Part shown: positions 12,475-12,527 of the stretch, piece by piece
Layout: each line of letters begins with the position of its first letter
How positions within the stretch are numbered: position 1 is the first letter of the stretch
Assembly (NCBI GenBank): GCA_964496245.1
Contig: CAZBZG010000127.1
Coordinates: forward strand, 1 to 12,527
Reading direction: 5' to 3'
DNA from: CAZBZG01 sp964496245
GTDB taxonomy: Bacteria; Planctomycetota; SZUA-567
DNA: 12,527 nucleotides
Made by a program: the position numbers and the translations under genes
Notes under the pieces: generated by a model
What the model saw: the letters and a program-made list of their open reading frames with translations, nothing else
The model's database searches: none
What the model was told of the DNA's origin: nothing

Positions 12475-12527
12475 CTAGAAGGCGATGCGCAGACCCGTGC
12501 TGAGGGTGTGACCGTCGAACTCGTCCT
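12475..12527 (-). CDS. Partial gene: C-terminus of a probable outer-membrane beta-barrel protein
   Basis: Only the last 17 or so codons lie in the window. The reading frame ends ...GHTLSTGLRIAF followed by TAG. Alternating polar and hydrophobic residues with a terminal Phe are the signature of the last strand of an outer-membrane barrel recognised by the BAM machinery. The rest of the gene is off the right edge, so the family cannot be named. If correct, it supports a Gram-negative cell with an outer membrane. Confidence 0.6.
   Translation of the reverse strand, partial: DEFDGHTLSTGLRIAF

Overview
The window is high-GC DNA from a Gram-negative bacterium. The evidence is an outer-membrane-barrel C-terminus ending in Phe at the right edge, a lipoprotein, a periplasmic FecR-type protein, an MscS channel and a sigma-54-like promoter. 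A 10-base run of N (5808-5817) marks a scaffolded draft or metagenome assembly. I cannot name the phylum from sequence alone; no rRNA, tRNA, CRISPR array or transposase is visible.

Left part (1-1940): two single-domain response-regulator receivers on the minus strand (37-417 and 805-1206), with no kinase or output domain nearby. Each has a long non-coding leader. The 418-804 leader carries a good sigma-54-type -24/-12 match. The 1207-1939 spacer carries a terminator-like hairpin with a T7 tract just before the receiver start, a roughly 180-bp repeat-like element with CACCAC...GTGGTG ends, a plus-strand terminator-like hairpin and a candidate promoter. Next, on the plus strand, come a small zinc-ribbon protein (1940-2104) and an MscS-family mechanosensitive channel (2150-3064).

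Right part (3220-12527) is entirely minus strand and reads right to left: the 3' end of a probable outer-membrane beta-barrel gene, a terminator-like hairpin, a TMTC-like polytopic membrane protein with TPRs (12408-10747), a sigma-70-type promoter, a FecR-domain periplasmic protein with a His-rich tail (10592-9762), a strong intrinsic terminator, a CHASE2 adenylate cyclase (9591-7207), a strong intercistronic hairpin, a polyprenyl-phosphate hexose-1-phosphate transferase (7151-5517), a putative HExxH lipoprotein metallopeptidase (5502-4363) and a GT4 glycosyltransferase (4341-3220). The last four genes are tightly packed.

My reading, which is inference, is a surface-polysaccharide locus placed behind a periplasmic sensing and cAMP module. 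FecR and CHASE2 would sense an envelope signal, the cyclase domain would make cAMP, and the transferase and GT4 would start and extend a polyprenyl-linked glycan. The TMTC-like protein may act in envelope glycosylation. The least described parts are the lipoprotein metallopeptidase inside the glycan operon and the layered transcript structures (terminator between FecR and cyclase, hairpin between cyclase and transferase).
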